64,000 bases of DNA. Origin: an uncultured Clostridia bacterium (GTDB lineage Bacteria > Bacillota > Clostridia > Lachnospirales > Anaerotignaceae). A program made the translations under genes and the position numbers. The notes below the pieces were generated by a model. That model worked only from the letters and a program-made list of their open reading frames with translations. It was not told where the DNA came from and did no database searches. Location: the NCBI GenBank assembly GCA_944383885.1, contig CALWRF010000038.1:62001-126000 (forward strand). The letters are read 5' to 3'. Shown one piece after another: positions 23,869 to 33,407 of the stretch. Every line of letters begins with the position of its first letter. Positions within the stretch are counted from its first letter, which is position 1.

Positions 23869-24528
23869 TTAATTTCCGTTATTTGAGTTTTCTTCCATTT
23901 CCACTTCATTAATTTTATAAAGAAGCGTCATAAGGCTGTCTGTAAGATGCACATTTTCAACTATTACATCTTCAGGCATCGCCAAATCAACATGTGAGAA
24001 ATTCCACATGCCCTTTACTCCCCAAGAAGCCAAATCATTGGCTACTTTGCTTGCCTGTGAACGCGGAAGAGTAAGTATAGCAACATCTACCTTGTTGTTT
24101 TTAACAAATTCTTCCATTTTGTCAACATCATAAACCTCAACGCCCCTGATAGTCATGCCTATAAGGCGTGGGTTTACATCAAAAACAGCTGTAATAACAA
24201 AACCGCGTTTTTCAAAATTTGTGTAGTTAACAAGAGCTTGACCAATGTTGCCGCCGCCAACTACTATTAAATTATAAACTCTGTCAAGACCTAATATTTT
24301 TTTAATTTCGTTATAAAGATATTCAACATTGTAGCCGTATCCCTGCTGGCCGAATCCGCCGAAATTATTCAAATCCTGCCTAATCTGGGAAGCGGTTATA
24401 TTCATTTTTGTGCTTAGTTCTTTTGATGAAATTCTTGTTATATCGCTTTCAAGCAAATCGCCTAAGTATCTGTAGTATCTTGGCAGTCTGTTAATAACAG
24501 CGCTGGAAATTTTTCTCTCACTATTCAT
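23869..24528 (-). CDS. rex: Redox-sensing repressor Rex
   Basis: A 219-residue NADH/NAD+ sensor. N-terminal winged helix (RLPRYYRYLGDLLESDITRI, SSKELSTKMNITASQIRQDLNNFG) and a Rossmann domain with VGGGNIGQAL (about 91-100). Rex represses fermentative and electron-bifurcating genes when NADH is low. In this window the NuoEF-like complex (27012-32779), the alcohol dehydrogenase (33408) and bcd-etf (54666-57741) are the obvious candidate targets. Normal length; own terminator. Confidence 0.95.
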   Translation of the reverse strand: MNSERKISSAVINRLPRYYRYLGDLLESDITRISSKELSTKMNITASQIRQDLNNFGGFGQQGYGYNVEYLYNEIKKILGLDRVYNLIVVGGGNIGQALVNYTNFEKRGFVITAVFDVNPRLIGMTIRGVEVYDVDKMEEFVKNNKVDVAILTLPRSQASKVANDLASWGVKGMWNFSHVDLAMPEDVIVENVHLTDSLMTLLYKINEVEMEENSNNGN

Positions 24529-24692
24529 ATTTTAACCACCCCTTGATTAGTAAAAGTATAACACCTAAGTTATTTTATTGTCAATGTTTAGTCTTTTATT
24601 TGTTTACGAATTCTGGTATCATTGAAATAATATATACATTATTATATATATATTGTTAAAAAATAATTAAAAATATAGAAAGGCAGTTAATT

Positions 24693-26609
24693 ATGATACT
24701 ATCACTTAGCGGCGTAGGCAAAAGCTTCGGCACTGATGTTATACTGGAAAAAGTTTCATTTAATCTGGAAGAAAAAGAAAAAGCAGCGATAGTTGGAGTA
24801 AACGGCGCCGGAAAAACAACATTATTTAAAATAATTACTGGCGAAAGCACTTGTGATTACGGTGATGTTTATATCAAAAAAGATATATCCTTCGGCTACC
24901 TTAAACAAAACGCAGTGCCTAATTCAGACAATACAATATATAACGAAATGCTTTCTGTTTTTAAAGACCTGATTGAAACAGAAAAACAATTAAGGCAGAT
25001 GGAAGAAAAAATGAGTTCTTTAAAAGGCACTGAGCTTGAAGAAAACATGAAAAAATATTCTAATCTTCAGTACCAGTTTGAACTTATGGATGGATACAGC
25101 TACAAAAGCCGTATAAAAGGAGTGCTTAAAGGTCTTGGTTTTAGCGATGAGGATTTTGAAAGACCAATAAATACTCTTTCCGGCGGACAAAAAACACGCG
25201 TCTATTTAGGAAGCCTGCTGCTTTCAAAACCGGACCTTCTGCTTTTGGACGAGCCTACAAACCATTTGGATATAGAGTCTGTAATTTGGCTTGAAGATTT
25301 TCTTAAAGGTTATTCAGGCGCCCTGCTTATAATATCCCATGACAGATATTTTCTTGATAAAATTGTTACAAAAACAATAGAAATAGAGAATAAAAAATCT
25401 CATGTCTATGAAGGCAATTATTCATTTTATGCTAAAAATAAAGAAATAAACCGGCAAATAGAAGAACACCACTACACACAGCAGCAAAGAGAAATAAAAA
25501 GGCAGGAAGATGTTATAGCCAAACTCCGCTCTTTTAACAGGGAAAAATCAATAAAACGCGCTGAAAGCCGTCAAAAGCAGCTGGATAAAATCATACCGGT
25601 TGATAAGCCAGAAAACCTTCCGGAAAAAATGCGCCTTAAACTTATACCTAAAATAACAAGCGGAAACGATGTGCTTCATGCCGAAGGTTTAAGCAAATCA
25701 TTTGACAGCACAACTCTTTTTGAAAATGTAAACATCGACATTAAACGCGGCGACAAAACAGCAATTGTAGGACCTAATGGAATAGGCAAAAGCACTCTTC
25801 TTAAAATCATATTAGGCAAAGCTCAGAAATCATCAGGGGAAATTAAATTCGGAACCAATGTAAATGTAGGATATTATGACCAAGAGCAGCATAATTTTGA
25901 CGAAAGCAAAACTATATTCCAGGAAATATCCGACACTTATCCAGATATGACAAACGGGGAAATACGCAGCGTACTTGCGGCATTTGTATTTACAGGCGAT
26001 GATGTCTTTAAAATTATTTCATCTCTAAGCGGCGGTGAAAAGGGACGTGTATCCCTTGCTAAAATAATGCTTTCAAAGGCAAACTTCCTTATACTTGACG
26101 AGCCTACAAACCACTTGGACATTTACTCGAAAGAAATTTTGGAAAATGCTATAAATAATTACGAAGGCACTGTTTTATATGTATCTCACGACAGGTATTT
26201 TATAAATAAAACAGCTCTGAAAGTTCTTGAAATGTCTAAAGAAGGAATTACTGAGTATTTAGGAAATTATGATTACTATGTGGAAAAGAAAAATACAGCG
26301 CAAAGAGAAGAGGCTCTTTTCGGCAAGAAAGAAACGCCTGCCCAGGAAAAAACTGTTTCAGAAACTAAACTGAGCTATCAGTCTCAAAAAGAACAGCAGG
26401 CAAAAGAGAGAAAACTGAAAAACCAAATAAAGAAAACTGAAACAGAAATAGAAGAAACAGAAGAAAAAATTCAGCTTCTTGAAGAAAAGCTTTCTTTGCC
26501 TGAAATAGCTACAAACGCCGATAAAGCACGTGAAATATTTGACGAAAAAACAGAGCTTGAAACACATCTTAATGAGCTTTATGAAAAATGGGAAGCCCTT
26601 CAGGAATAA
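24693..26609 (+). CDS. ABC-F family ATPase
   Basis: A 638-residue soluble protein with two ABC domains (Walker A GVNGAGKTTL and GPNGIGKSTL; signatures LSGGQKTR and LSGGEKGR; two DEPTNHLDI Walker B motifs), joined by a basic linker and followed by a Glu/Lys-rich coiled coil (about 560-638). ABC-F proteins act on the ribosome, as translation factors or antibiotic protection. The coiled-coil tail resembles Uup/YdiF-type housekeeping members rather than dedicated resistance proteins. Divergent from rex. Confidence 0.9.
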   Translation: MILSLSGVGKSFGTDVILEKVSFNLEEKEKAAIVGVNGAGKTTLFKIITGESTCDYGDVYIKKDISFGYLKQNAVPNSDNTIYNEMLSVFKDLIETEKQLRQMEEKMSSLKGTELEENMKKYSNLQYQFELMDGYSYKSRIKGVLKGLGFSDEDFERPINTLSGGQKTRVYLGSLLLSKPDLLLLDEPTNHLDIESVIWLEDFLKGYSGALLIISHDRYFLDKIVTKTIEIENKKSHVYEGNYSFYAKNKEINRQIEEHHYTQQQREIKRQEDVIAKLRSFNREKSIKRAESRQKQLDKIIPVDKPENLPEKMRLKLIPKITSGNDVLHAEGLSKSFDSTTLFENVNIDIKRGDKTAIVGPNGIGKSTLLKIILGKAQKSSGEIKFGTNVNVGYYDQEQHNFDESKTIFQEISDTYPDMTNGEIRSVLAAFVFTGDDVFKIISSLSGGEKGRVSLAKIMLSKANFLILDEPTNHLDIYSKEILENAINNYEGTVLYVSHDRYFINKTALKVLEMSKEGITEYLGNYDYYVEKKNTAQREEALFGKKETPAQEKTVSETKLSYQSQKEQQAKERKLKNQIKKTETEIEETEEKIQLLEEKLSLPEIATNADKAREIFDEKTELETHLNELYEKWEALQE

Positions 26610-26685
26610 CTTTTTTCTGTTTTATACGCTGATTAAAATGCATAAATTTTAGTTAAAAATTTTATATTATTCGATATTGCAGTAC

Positions 26686-26725
26686 AGCGCATGTAAATTG
26701 AAACAAAATTTACATGCGCTTTTTA
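26686..26725 (+). terminator. Terminator after the ABC-F gene
   Basis: 14-base arms (26686-26699 and 26707-26720) of a GC-cored hairpin, followed by TTTTT. Confidence 0.85.
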
Positions 26726-26781
26726 ATGTGTTTTTAACTTAAATGTATATAAAAATGTACAGTTTTACAGTGTTATTGTAA

Positions 26782-26810
26782 TTGATTACCCGTAATCTAT
26801 ATGATAAAAT
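26782..26810 (+). promoter_or_regulatory. Promoter and palindromic operator of the NuoEF-like operon
   Basis: -35 TTGATT (26782-26787), 17-base spacer, -10 TAAAAT (26805-26810). A perfect palindrome GATTACCCGTAATC (26784-26797) covers the -35 box and is a probable repressor site. The leader to the first gene is about 195 bases. Confidence 0.65.
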
Positions 26811-27011
26811 TAGTAAATGGACATTCAATGAATAATTATTTATATTTTCGTATTTTAATTACTTTTAATTACATATCAAATAGGAAATATAAACCATTGA
26901 AAGCTTATGCTTTTGTTTTACGGCTTTGTTTCTTTTCATATTATTTAACAATCTATAACCGCAGCCGGATAAATTAAAGCCCAAACTATATTAAATAAGG
27001 AGATGTTAAAA

Positions 27012-27542
27012 ATGAGTGAAATCTGCAAATGCGCCGAAGCTGAGGCTGAGGTTCTCAAAAAAAACGGCATAGACACCTCTCTTCTTGAGCCGACTCTTAA
27101 AGAATATGGCTCTGTTAAAGGCAGTCTTATAACTATTTTGCAGCATGCGCAGGATATTTACGGTTATCTTCCTGTTGAGCTTTTAAACTATATAGCCCTC
27201 AGGACGGGAATAAAAGCTGCCAAAATTCTTGGCGTAGCTACATTTTACGCGCAGTTCAGGCTTGAACCTATAGGCAAGTATCTTATAATGGTCTGCCAGG
27301 GAACAGCCTGCCATGTTAACGGTTCAGAGGCTGTTCAGGCAGCTATAGAAGAATATTTGGAAATTAAAGACGGACAAACAACATCAGACGGACTTTTTTC
27401 AATTAAAAGCGTGGCTTGTCTTGGCTGCTGTTCCCTTTCGCCTGTTATGATGATTAACGGAGAAGCTTACGGCACTCTTACACCGGATAAAGCAAAACAG
27501 ATACTATCAGATATTAGGGCGAAGGAGGCGGAAAGCAAATGA
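27012..27542 (+). CDS. NuoE/HydC-like 2Fe-2S subunit
   Basis: A 176-residue thioredoxin-like subunit that passes electrons from a NuoF-type flavoprotein. Cluster ligands C95, C100, C136 and C140 in the pattern CQGTAC and CLGCC. The start is ATG 27012 after AAGGAG; the in-frame ATG nine bases earlier abuts that site. It overlaps the next gene by four bases. With 27539 and 29303 it forms a three-subunit complex like HydABC or NAD-linked formate dehydrogenases. Confidence 0.92.
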   Translation: MSEICKCAEAEAEVLKKNGIDTSLLEPTLKEYGSVKGSLITILQHAQDIYGYLPVELLNYIALRTGIKAAKILGVATFYAQFRLEPIGKYLIMVCQGTACHVNGSEAVQAAIEEYLEIKDGQTTSDGLFSIKSVACLGCCSLSPVMMINGEAYGTLTPDKAKQILSDIRAKEAESK

Positions 27543-29287
27543 AATTAATTATTGGTAAAGGAAGCTGCGGTATAGCAGCGGGAGCCGACAAAGTTTCCGA
27601 TTCAGCCGTTAGTTACATTAATGAAAAAGGTCTTAACGTACCTGTTGGCGTTACAGGCTGCATAGGTATGTGCTACCTTGAACCTATAGTAGATGTAATC
27701 AGGGATAATGGAGAAAAGGTTACTTATGTTAAAGTAACAGCCGATGCTGTTAAAGAAATTATCGACAGCGAAACAAACGGCGCTGTCTGCGAAAAATATC
27801 TTATACCTTCTGAGGATAAGCAAAGGCTTGAAAGCCAGACGAGAATTGCTTTAAGAAACTGCGGCATTATTAATCCTGAAGATATAAATGAATACATAGC
27901 AAAAGGCGGATATAAAGCCATAGAAAAATGCGTTAAAGAACTTAAACCTGAACAGGTAATTGATATTATTAAGGTTTCAGGTCTTGCAGGCCGCGGCGGC
28001 GCCGGATTTCCTACATGGTTTAAGTGGAACGCAGCAAGAAGTGCCCCTGGAACAAAAAAATATACAATCTGTAATGCCGATGAAGGCGACCCTGGCGCAT
28101 TTATGGACAGAGCCGTTATTGAAGGCGACCCTAACTCTGTAATAGAAGGCATGCTTGTAGGAGCTTACGCAATGGGTTCTGACGAAGGTATTGTTTATGT
28201 CCGCGCTGAGTACCCTCTTGCTATTGTACGTCTTACAAACGCAATTAATCAGGCAAGGGAAAAAGGCTTTTTAGGCAAAAATATATTTGGGTCTGATTTT
28301 TCATTTGATATAAGAATTAAAGCCGGCGCAGGAGCTTTTGTATGCGGCGAGGAAACAGCCCTTATCGCTTCACTTGAAGGCGAAAGAGGTATGCCAAGGC
28401 TTAAACCGCCTTTCCCTGCCCAAAAAGGATACTGGCAGAAACCTTCCAACATTAATAACGTAGAAACTTATGCCAATGTTCCATGGATAATAGTAAACGG
28501 CGGAGAAAAATTTGCTGCTATGGGTACTCCTAACAGCAAAGGCACAAAAGTTTTTGCCCTTACAGGAAAAGTTAAAAACGGCGGTCTTGTTGAAATTCCT
28601 ATGGGCGCAAAAATACGAGATGTTATCTATGGCGTAGGCGGCGGCATTAAAGAAGACAGAAAATTCAAAGCCGTGCAAATGGGCGGACCTTCAGGCGGAT
28701 GCATACCTGCCGAGCTTGTAGACACACTTATTGATTATAAAACTCTTGCCGCAACAGGCGCCATAATGGGTTCAGGCGGTATGGTTGTTATGGACGAAAC
28801 TACATGCATGGTTGACATGGCAAGATTTTTCCTTGACTTTACATGCAAAGAGTCCTGCGGAAAATGCGTTCCATGCCGTTTAGGCACAAAACGTATGCTT
28901 GAAATACTTACAAGAATAACCGAAGGCAAAGGCAAAGACGGGGACATTGAACTTCTTGAAGATTTGGCAAACCAGATTAAATCTTCAGCTCTCTGCGGTC
29001 TTGGTCAGACAGCGCCTAACCCTGTTCTTACAACAATAAAATATTTCAGAAATGAGTATGAAGACCACATTTATAACCACAAATGCACAGCACACCAGTG
29101 TCAGGCTCTTGTTACATACTCAATTGAGGCTGATAAATGCAAAGGCTGTACGCTCTGCGCCAAAAACTGTCCTGCCGGTGCTATTGAAGGCAAAGTTAAA
29201 GAGCCGCATGTTATTGACCCGGCTAAGTGCGTTAAATGCGGAAAATGTAATGCTGTATGCCGTTTCGGCGCAGTGAAAGTAGACTAA
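27539..29287 (+). CDS. NuoF/HydB-like NADH-oxidising flavoprotein subunit
   Basis: 582 residues. An N-terminal thioredoxin-like Fe-S region (cysteines 10, 41, 45), then the NuoF core with FMN/NADH-binding glycine-rich GRGGAGFPTWFKW (about 151-163) and NADEGDPGAFMDR. GAGAFVCGEETAL and the 4Fe-4S site ESCGKCVPCRLGT follow, and a C-terminal two-cluster ferredoxin domain (CKGCTLCAKNC and CVKCGKCNAVC). This is the long HydB form found in bifurcating or NAD-coupled complexes. Confidence 0.93.
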   Translation: MKLIIGKGSCGIAAGADKVSDSAVSYINEKGLNVPVGVTGCIGMCYLEPIVDVIRDNGEKVTYVKVTADAVKEIIDSETNGAVCEKYLIPSEDKQRLESQTRIALRNCGIINPEDINEYIAKGGYKAIEKCVKELKPEQVIDIIKVSGLAGRGGAGFPTWFKWNAARSAPGTKKYTICNADEGDPGAFMDRAVIEGDPNSVIEGMLVGAYAMGSDEGIVYVRAEYPLAIVRLTNAINQAREKGFLGKNIFGSDFSFDIRIKAGAGAFVCGEETALIASLEGERGMPRLKPPFPAQKGYWQKPSNINNVETYANVPWIIVNGGEKFAAMGTPNSKGTKVFALTGKVKNGGLVEIPMGAKIRDVIYGVGGGIKEDRKFKAVQMGGPSGGCIPAELVDTLIDYKTLAATGAIMGSGGMVVMDETTCMVDMARFFLDFTCKESCGKCVPCRLGTKRMLEILTRITEGKGKDGDIELLEDLANQIKSSALCGLGQTAPNPVLTTIKYFRNEYEDHIYNHKCTAHQCQALVTYSIEADKCKGCTLCAKNCPAGAIEGKVKEPHVIDPAKCVKCGKCNAVCRFGAVKVD

Positions 29288-29302
29288 GGGAGGGTATAAC
29301 AC

Positions 29303-32300
29303 GTGTCTGAAAAATTAAGACTTAACATAAACGGCAAAGAGGTAACCGGCTACGCCGGACAGACAATTCTGGAAGTAGCTAAAGAAAACGGCATAGACAT
29401 ACCTACCCTTTGCTATGATAAAAGAGTAGAAATTTACGGTGCCTGCGGACTTTGTGTTGTTGAGGCTGAAGGAAATCCAAAGCTTCTTCGTGCCTGTGCC
29501 ACAACAATTGCCGACGGCATGGTTATTAATACAAAATCAAAAAGAGTAATCGACTCAAGGAAAACAGCTTTGGAACTGCTTTTAAGCGACCATACAGGCG
29601 ACTGCCGTCCTCCATGCGCTCTTAACTGTCCAGCGGGTACAGACTGTCAGGGTTATGTTGGCATGGTTGCCAATGGTCAGTACAAAGAAGCTGTAAAAAT
29701 AATAAAGGGTATATTCCCTCTTCCATCATCAATAGGTCGTGTCTGTCCTCATCCATGTGAAACAGCATGCCGCAGGGCGCTTGTTGATGAACCGGTATCA
29801 ATAGCTTATATAAAAGCTTTCATTGGCGATAAAGACCTTGAAAGCGGCGACCCTTATATGCCGGAAGTTGCCCCTGCTACAGGTCATACAGTAGCTGTAA
29901 TTGGCGGCGGTCCTGCCGGACTTACAGCAGCGTACCATTTAAGAGCTAAAGGACATGATGTTACTGTTTACGACGCCATGCCAAAAATGGGCGGCATGCT
30001 TAGATACGGTATACCTGAATACAGGCTTCCTAAATCTATACTTGATAAAGAAATAGACCTTATTGCCGGTATGGGCATTAAGATGATTAATAATGTAAAA
30101 CTTGGTCGTGACATTACATTTGAGCATGTTAAAAACAGTTATGACGCTGTGCTTCTTGCAGTAGGCGCATGGACAAGCACAAAAATGGGTGTTAAAGGCG
30201 AAGACAACAAAAACGTATTCGGCGGAATAGACTTCCTTAGAAAAGTAGCTCTTGGCGAAGAAATAATTGCCGGAAAAGACATTGCAATTGTAGGCGGAGG
30301 AAATACAGCTATGGACGCTTGCCGTACAGCTGTAAGGCTTGGCGCTGAAAATGTTTACTGTATTTACAGAAGAACAAGGGCAGAAATGCCTGCTGAGGAA
30401 ATAGAAATTAAAGAAGCTGAAGAAGAAGGCGTAATTTTCAAATTCCTTACAAATCCAGACGAAATCGTATCAGCTCCTGACGGAAGCATTGATTATGTAA
30501 AACTTCAGAAAATGGAGCTTGGGGAGCCTGATTCAAGCGGCAGAAGAAGACCTGTCCCTATTGAAGGCGCCATGGAAGAAATTAAGGTTTCAAGCCTTAT
30601 AATGGCACTTGGTCAGACACTTAATCCAGAAGGTCTTGACGGTGTTGAGCTTACTAAAAAAGGCACTGTTTCTGCCGATGAAACAACATTCAGGACAAAT
30701 ATTGAAAATGTATTTGCCGTAGGCGACGCTACAAACAAAGGTGCCGGAATTGCTATTGAAGCAATAGGCGAAGCAGAAAAGGCTTCTCATGTTATAGACA
30801 GCTTCCTTAAAGGAAATATTGTTCCATACAAAAAACCTTATGTATGCGAAAGAAAAGATATAACAGCCGAAACGCTTGCTGACAGACCAAAAGTACCAAG
30901 GGTGCAGATGAGTCATCTTAAACCGGAACAAAGAAAAGATAACTTCCACGAGATTATAAACGGCTTTACAGAAGAAGAAGCTGTTTTCGAGTCATCAAGA
31001 TGCCTTGAATGCGGCTGCCACGACTTTTACGAGTGTAAACTTGTAAAACAGGCTAACGATTACGATGTTAAGCCTGAAAGATTTGAAGGCGAAAACCACA
31101 ACAGAACAATAGACAACACACATCCGTTTATAGACCGCAACCCGGATAAATGCATACTCTGCGGTCTTTGCGTAAGGGTCTGCGATGAGGTAATGGGTCG
31201 CACAGCTCTCGGTCTTGTAAGCCGCGGTTTTGACACTATCGTCTGCCCTTCTCTTAACCAGCCTCTTAAAGAAACAGACTGTATCTCCTGCGGACAGTGT
31301 ATTAATCTTTGCCCAACAGGTGCTTTAGGAGAAAAATTCACATACGGCAAACGCGTTCCTGCAAATACAGAGTGCACAAAAACAACATGCTCATTCTGTT
31401 CTGTAGGCTGCCCAACAGTGCTTCATACAAATGAAAACCTTATTGTTAAGTCAACACCAGATGAAGATAAAGTTCTTTGTTCAAAGGGACGCTTCGGCTT
31501 TGGCGAGCTTACAAAAAAAGAGCGCCTTACATCTCCTCTTGTAAGAAAAGACGGCATTCTTACACCTGTAAGCTATTCGGAAGCAGCTATATATATAGCA
31601 AAGAAAATGCAGGGAACTGCCGTAAGATACGGAAAAGAAGCTACAGCTGTTGCTATTTCAGATAAACTTACAACAGAAGAAATTTACCTTGCTAAAAAGT
31701 ACGCTGAAACAGTGGCAAAAGCCGGAACTGTATTCAGCTTCAACTACACCAAAAACGGCGTAAAAGAAGTAATAGGCTCTGACTGCTCAACATGCGCTAA
31801 AGACGAAATCCTTTCAACTAATGTTATACTGCTTATAGGCACGGATATAATGAATGAGCACGCTTCATTCGGCGTTAAAATTCGTCAGGCTGTAAAACGC
31901 GGCGCTAAGCTTATAGTTATTAATAACAAACCTGAATCACAGGAAGCTCAGGAAGCTGATTTATACATCAATTCAGAATCAACAGAAAGCCTTAAAGCCA
32001 TACTTAAAGCTCTTATTAATAAAGGTGCTAAAGCCGCAGGTCTTGATGAACTTAATACATCATTAAACAGCATAACTGTAACAGAAGAAGCCGAAAAAGC
32101 CGCTTCAATGCTTATTGATGCTAATAATAAAAAAGCTGTTGTTATAATTGACCAGTTCAATACAACTTATGAGGCTTCAAAGGCTGCTGCCGATATAGCC
32201 GTTTTAAGCGGACATATTGGTTCTCCTCGCAACGGTATAATACAGATTAAATCAAATGTCAACTCTCAGGGTCTTGTTGATTTAGGCATTGCGCCTGTTT

Positions 32301-32779
32301 GTGATGTTAAAGAAAATATCGAAAACGGTACAATTAAAGCACTCTTTGTTGTAGGAGAAGACCCTGCTGAGCTTGACACAGAGTCTATGGAATTTTTAGC
32401 AGTAGCTGATATGTACCTTACAGAAACAGCAAATAAAGCAGATGTAGTTCTTCCTCTTGTATCTCTTGCAGAATCAAATGGAACAGTTATAAGCATGGAC
32501 GGTACTGTTAACTCAGTAAATGCCGCTGTTAAACCACTGGCTAATACAAATATTAACGCAATCTCATCTGTAGCCAATGCAATGAAGATTAACTTTAATT
32601 ACGCTGACGAAAAAGAAGTTATGCGCGAAATTGTAGAAACAAAAGCACTTGCTAACAGAGAATTTAATCCTGTATTAAAACCTGTAGGCAATGCCCCTAT
32701 TTATAAAGAAAGATTTAATACAAGCATCGCATACAGAAACTTTCAGAATACTCTTGAAGCTGAAGGCTTAATTAAATAA
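29303..32779 (+). CDS. Large fused subunit: 2Fe-2S ferredoxin + GltD-like oxidoreductase + 4Fe-4S + MopB-like domain
   Basis: 1158 residues in one chain. Residues 1-75: plant-type 2Fe-2S ferredoxin (C37, C48, C51, C65). About 95-165: cysteine-rich GltD-type N-domain. About 195-505: FAD and NAD(P) binding domains as in glutamate synthase beta or NfnB (GGGPAG at 201, GGGNTAMD at 331, YRRTRAEMPA at 355). About 565-675: 4Fe-4S clusters. From about 691: CxxxxCxxCxxxC plus C726 and a molybdopterin-type domain without a visible catalytic Cys/Sec motif. It starts at GTG 29303 after GGGAGGG. Likely NAD(P)H-linked electron transfer with 27012 and 27539; substrate not known. Confidence 0.85.
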   Translation: MSEKLRLNINGKEVTGYAGQTILEVAKENGIDIPTLCYDKRVEIYGACGLCVVEAEGNPKLLRACATTIADGMVINTKSKRVIDSRKTALELLLSDHTGDCRPPCALNCPAGTDCQGYVGMVANGQYKEAVKIIKGIFPLPSSIGRVCPHPCETACRRALVDEPVSIAYIKAFIGDKDLESGDPYMPEVAPATGHTVAVIGGGPAGLTAAYHLRAKGHDVTVYDAMPKMGGMLRYGIPEYRLPKSILDKEIDLIAGMGIKMINNVKLGRDITFEHVKNSYDAVLLAVGAWTSTKMGVKGEDNKNVFGGIDFLRKVALGEEIIAGKDIAIVGGGNTAMDACRTAVRLGAENVYCIYRRTRAEMPAEEIEIKEAEEEGVIFKFLTNPDEIVSAPDGSIDYVKLQKMELGEPDSSGRRRPVPIEGAMEEIKVSSLIMALGQTLNPEGLDGVELTKKGTVSADETTFRTNIENVFAVGDATNKGAGIAIEAIGEAEKASHVIDSFLKGNIVPYKKPYVCERKDITAETLADRPKVPRVQMSHLKPEQRKDNFHEIINGFTEEEAVFESSRCLECGCHDFYECKLVKQANDYDVKPERFEGENHNRTIDNTHPFIDRNPDKCILCGLCVRVCDEVMGRTALGLVSRGFDTIVCPSLNQPLKETDCISCGQCINLCPTGALGEKFTYGKRVPANTECTKTTCSFCSVGCPTVLHTNENLIVKSTPDEDKVLCSKGRFGFGELTKKERLTSPLVRKDGILTPVSYSEAAIYIAKKMQGTAVRYGKEATAVAISDKLTTEEIYLAKKYAETVAKAGTVFSFNYTKNGVKEVIGSDCSTCAKDEILSTNVILLIGTDIMNEHASFGVKIRQAVKRGAKLIVINNKPESQEAQEADLYINSESTESLKAILKALINKGAKAAGLDELNTSLNSITVTEEAEKAASMLIDANNKKAVVIIDQFNTTYEASKAAADIAVLSGHIGSPRNGIIQIKSNVNSQGLVDLGIAPVCDVKENIENGTIKALFVVGEDPAELDTESMEFLAVADMYLTETANKADVVLPLVSLAESNGTVISMDGTVNSVNAAVKPLANTNINAISSVANAMKINFNYADEKEVMREIVETKALANREFNPVLKPVGNAPIYKERFNTSIAYRNFQNTLEAEGLIK

Positions 32780-32802
32780 ATTTATCTAACATTAAAAAAA
32801 TT

Positions 32803-32846
32803 GCGGAGGGATTTAAGGAATACTCTATTCCGTAAATCTTCCCCGC
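32803..32846 (+). terminator. Probable terminator of the NuoEF-like operon
   Basis: Imperfect long hairpin (GCGGAGGGATTTA...GGAATA with TATTCC...CCCCGC), 23 bases after the stop codon. The U run is poor, so the assignment is moderate. Confidence 0.5.
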
Positions 32847-33263
32847 CTGCTCGAAAAATATAGTTTTATAAAATCCTAAACCGCCGTTTTAATGGTATGT
32901 GCCATAATAATAAACATAAATATACTGACATGTCTGCAAACCAGCCTTTGTCTGCTTTTAATGAAATGTTTTCTTTGGCACACTCCGTCGGCGGTTTTTA
33001 TTTGTCTGATTATTTCACTTACATTTAATGAAAAATTCCAAAAACAAATGCAAATTAGAAACACTAATTTTTTTTGAATTAATGTTAAATATCTATCATT
33101 GAAAAATCAGGCTCTCATCATTATTTTAGAGATATATTCAAATATATAGTTGTATTATATATAACATATACTAAATATTGATATTAAATTAAGTTTATAA
33201 AATACAATATTAAAATTCATCATTTTTAACAGTTTGATGATGTTAAATTTAAGACATTTTTTA
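32847..33263. other. Gene-free AT-rich region before the alcohol dehydrogenase
   Basis: No gene recognised. TTTAACA (from 33224) and TGTTAAA (from 33240) form an outward-facing inverted repeat near the promoter; meaning unclear. Confidence 0.4.
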
Positions 33264-33292
33264 TTGACTTGACAGCTGTTTATGGTTATAAT
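33264..33292 (+). promoter_or_regulatory. Promoter of the alcohol dehydrogenase
   Basis: -35 TTGACT (33264-33269), 17-base spacer, perfect -10 TATAAT (33287-33292). The leader is about 110 bases. Confidence 0.75.
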
Positions 33293-33407
33293 TATTTAGG
33301 ATTAGCGTTTTATGGCAAAATATTTTATTACTTATATTTATTAATGGCGCTGTTCCCAGCAATTTCTATTTATATAATTTTCATTTAAAATTCAAGGGGG
33401 AATACCA

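Noticed and set aside
27602-32577. Long open frames antisense to the NuoEF-like operon
   Set aside because: No ribosome sites or family matches; they mirror strongly coding sequence on the plus strand.
29303-32779. Selenocysteine formate dehydrogenase
   Set aside because: No in-frame TGA or the usual catalytic Cys/Sec context was visible; the MopB-like part looks like a NuoG-type electron carrier.
33224-33246. Rex site before the alcohol dehydrogenase
   Set aside because: The TTAACA and TGTTAA halves face outward and the spacing does not match the Rex consensus.
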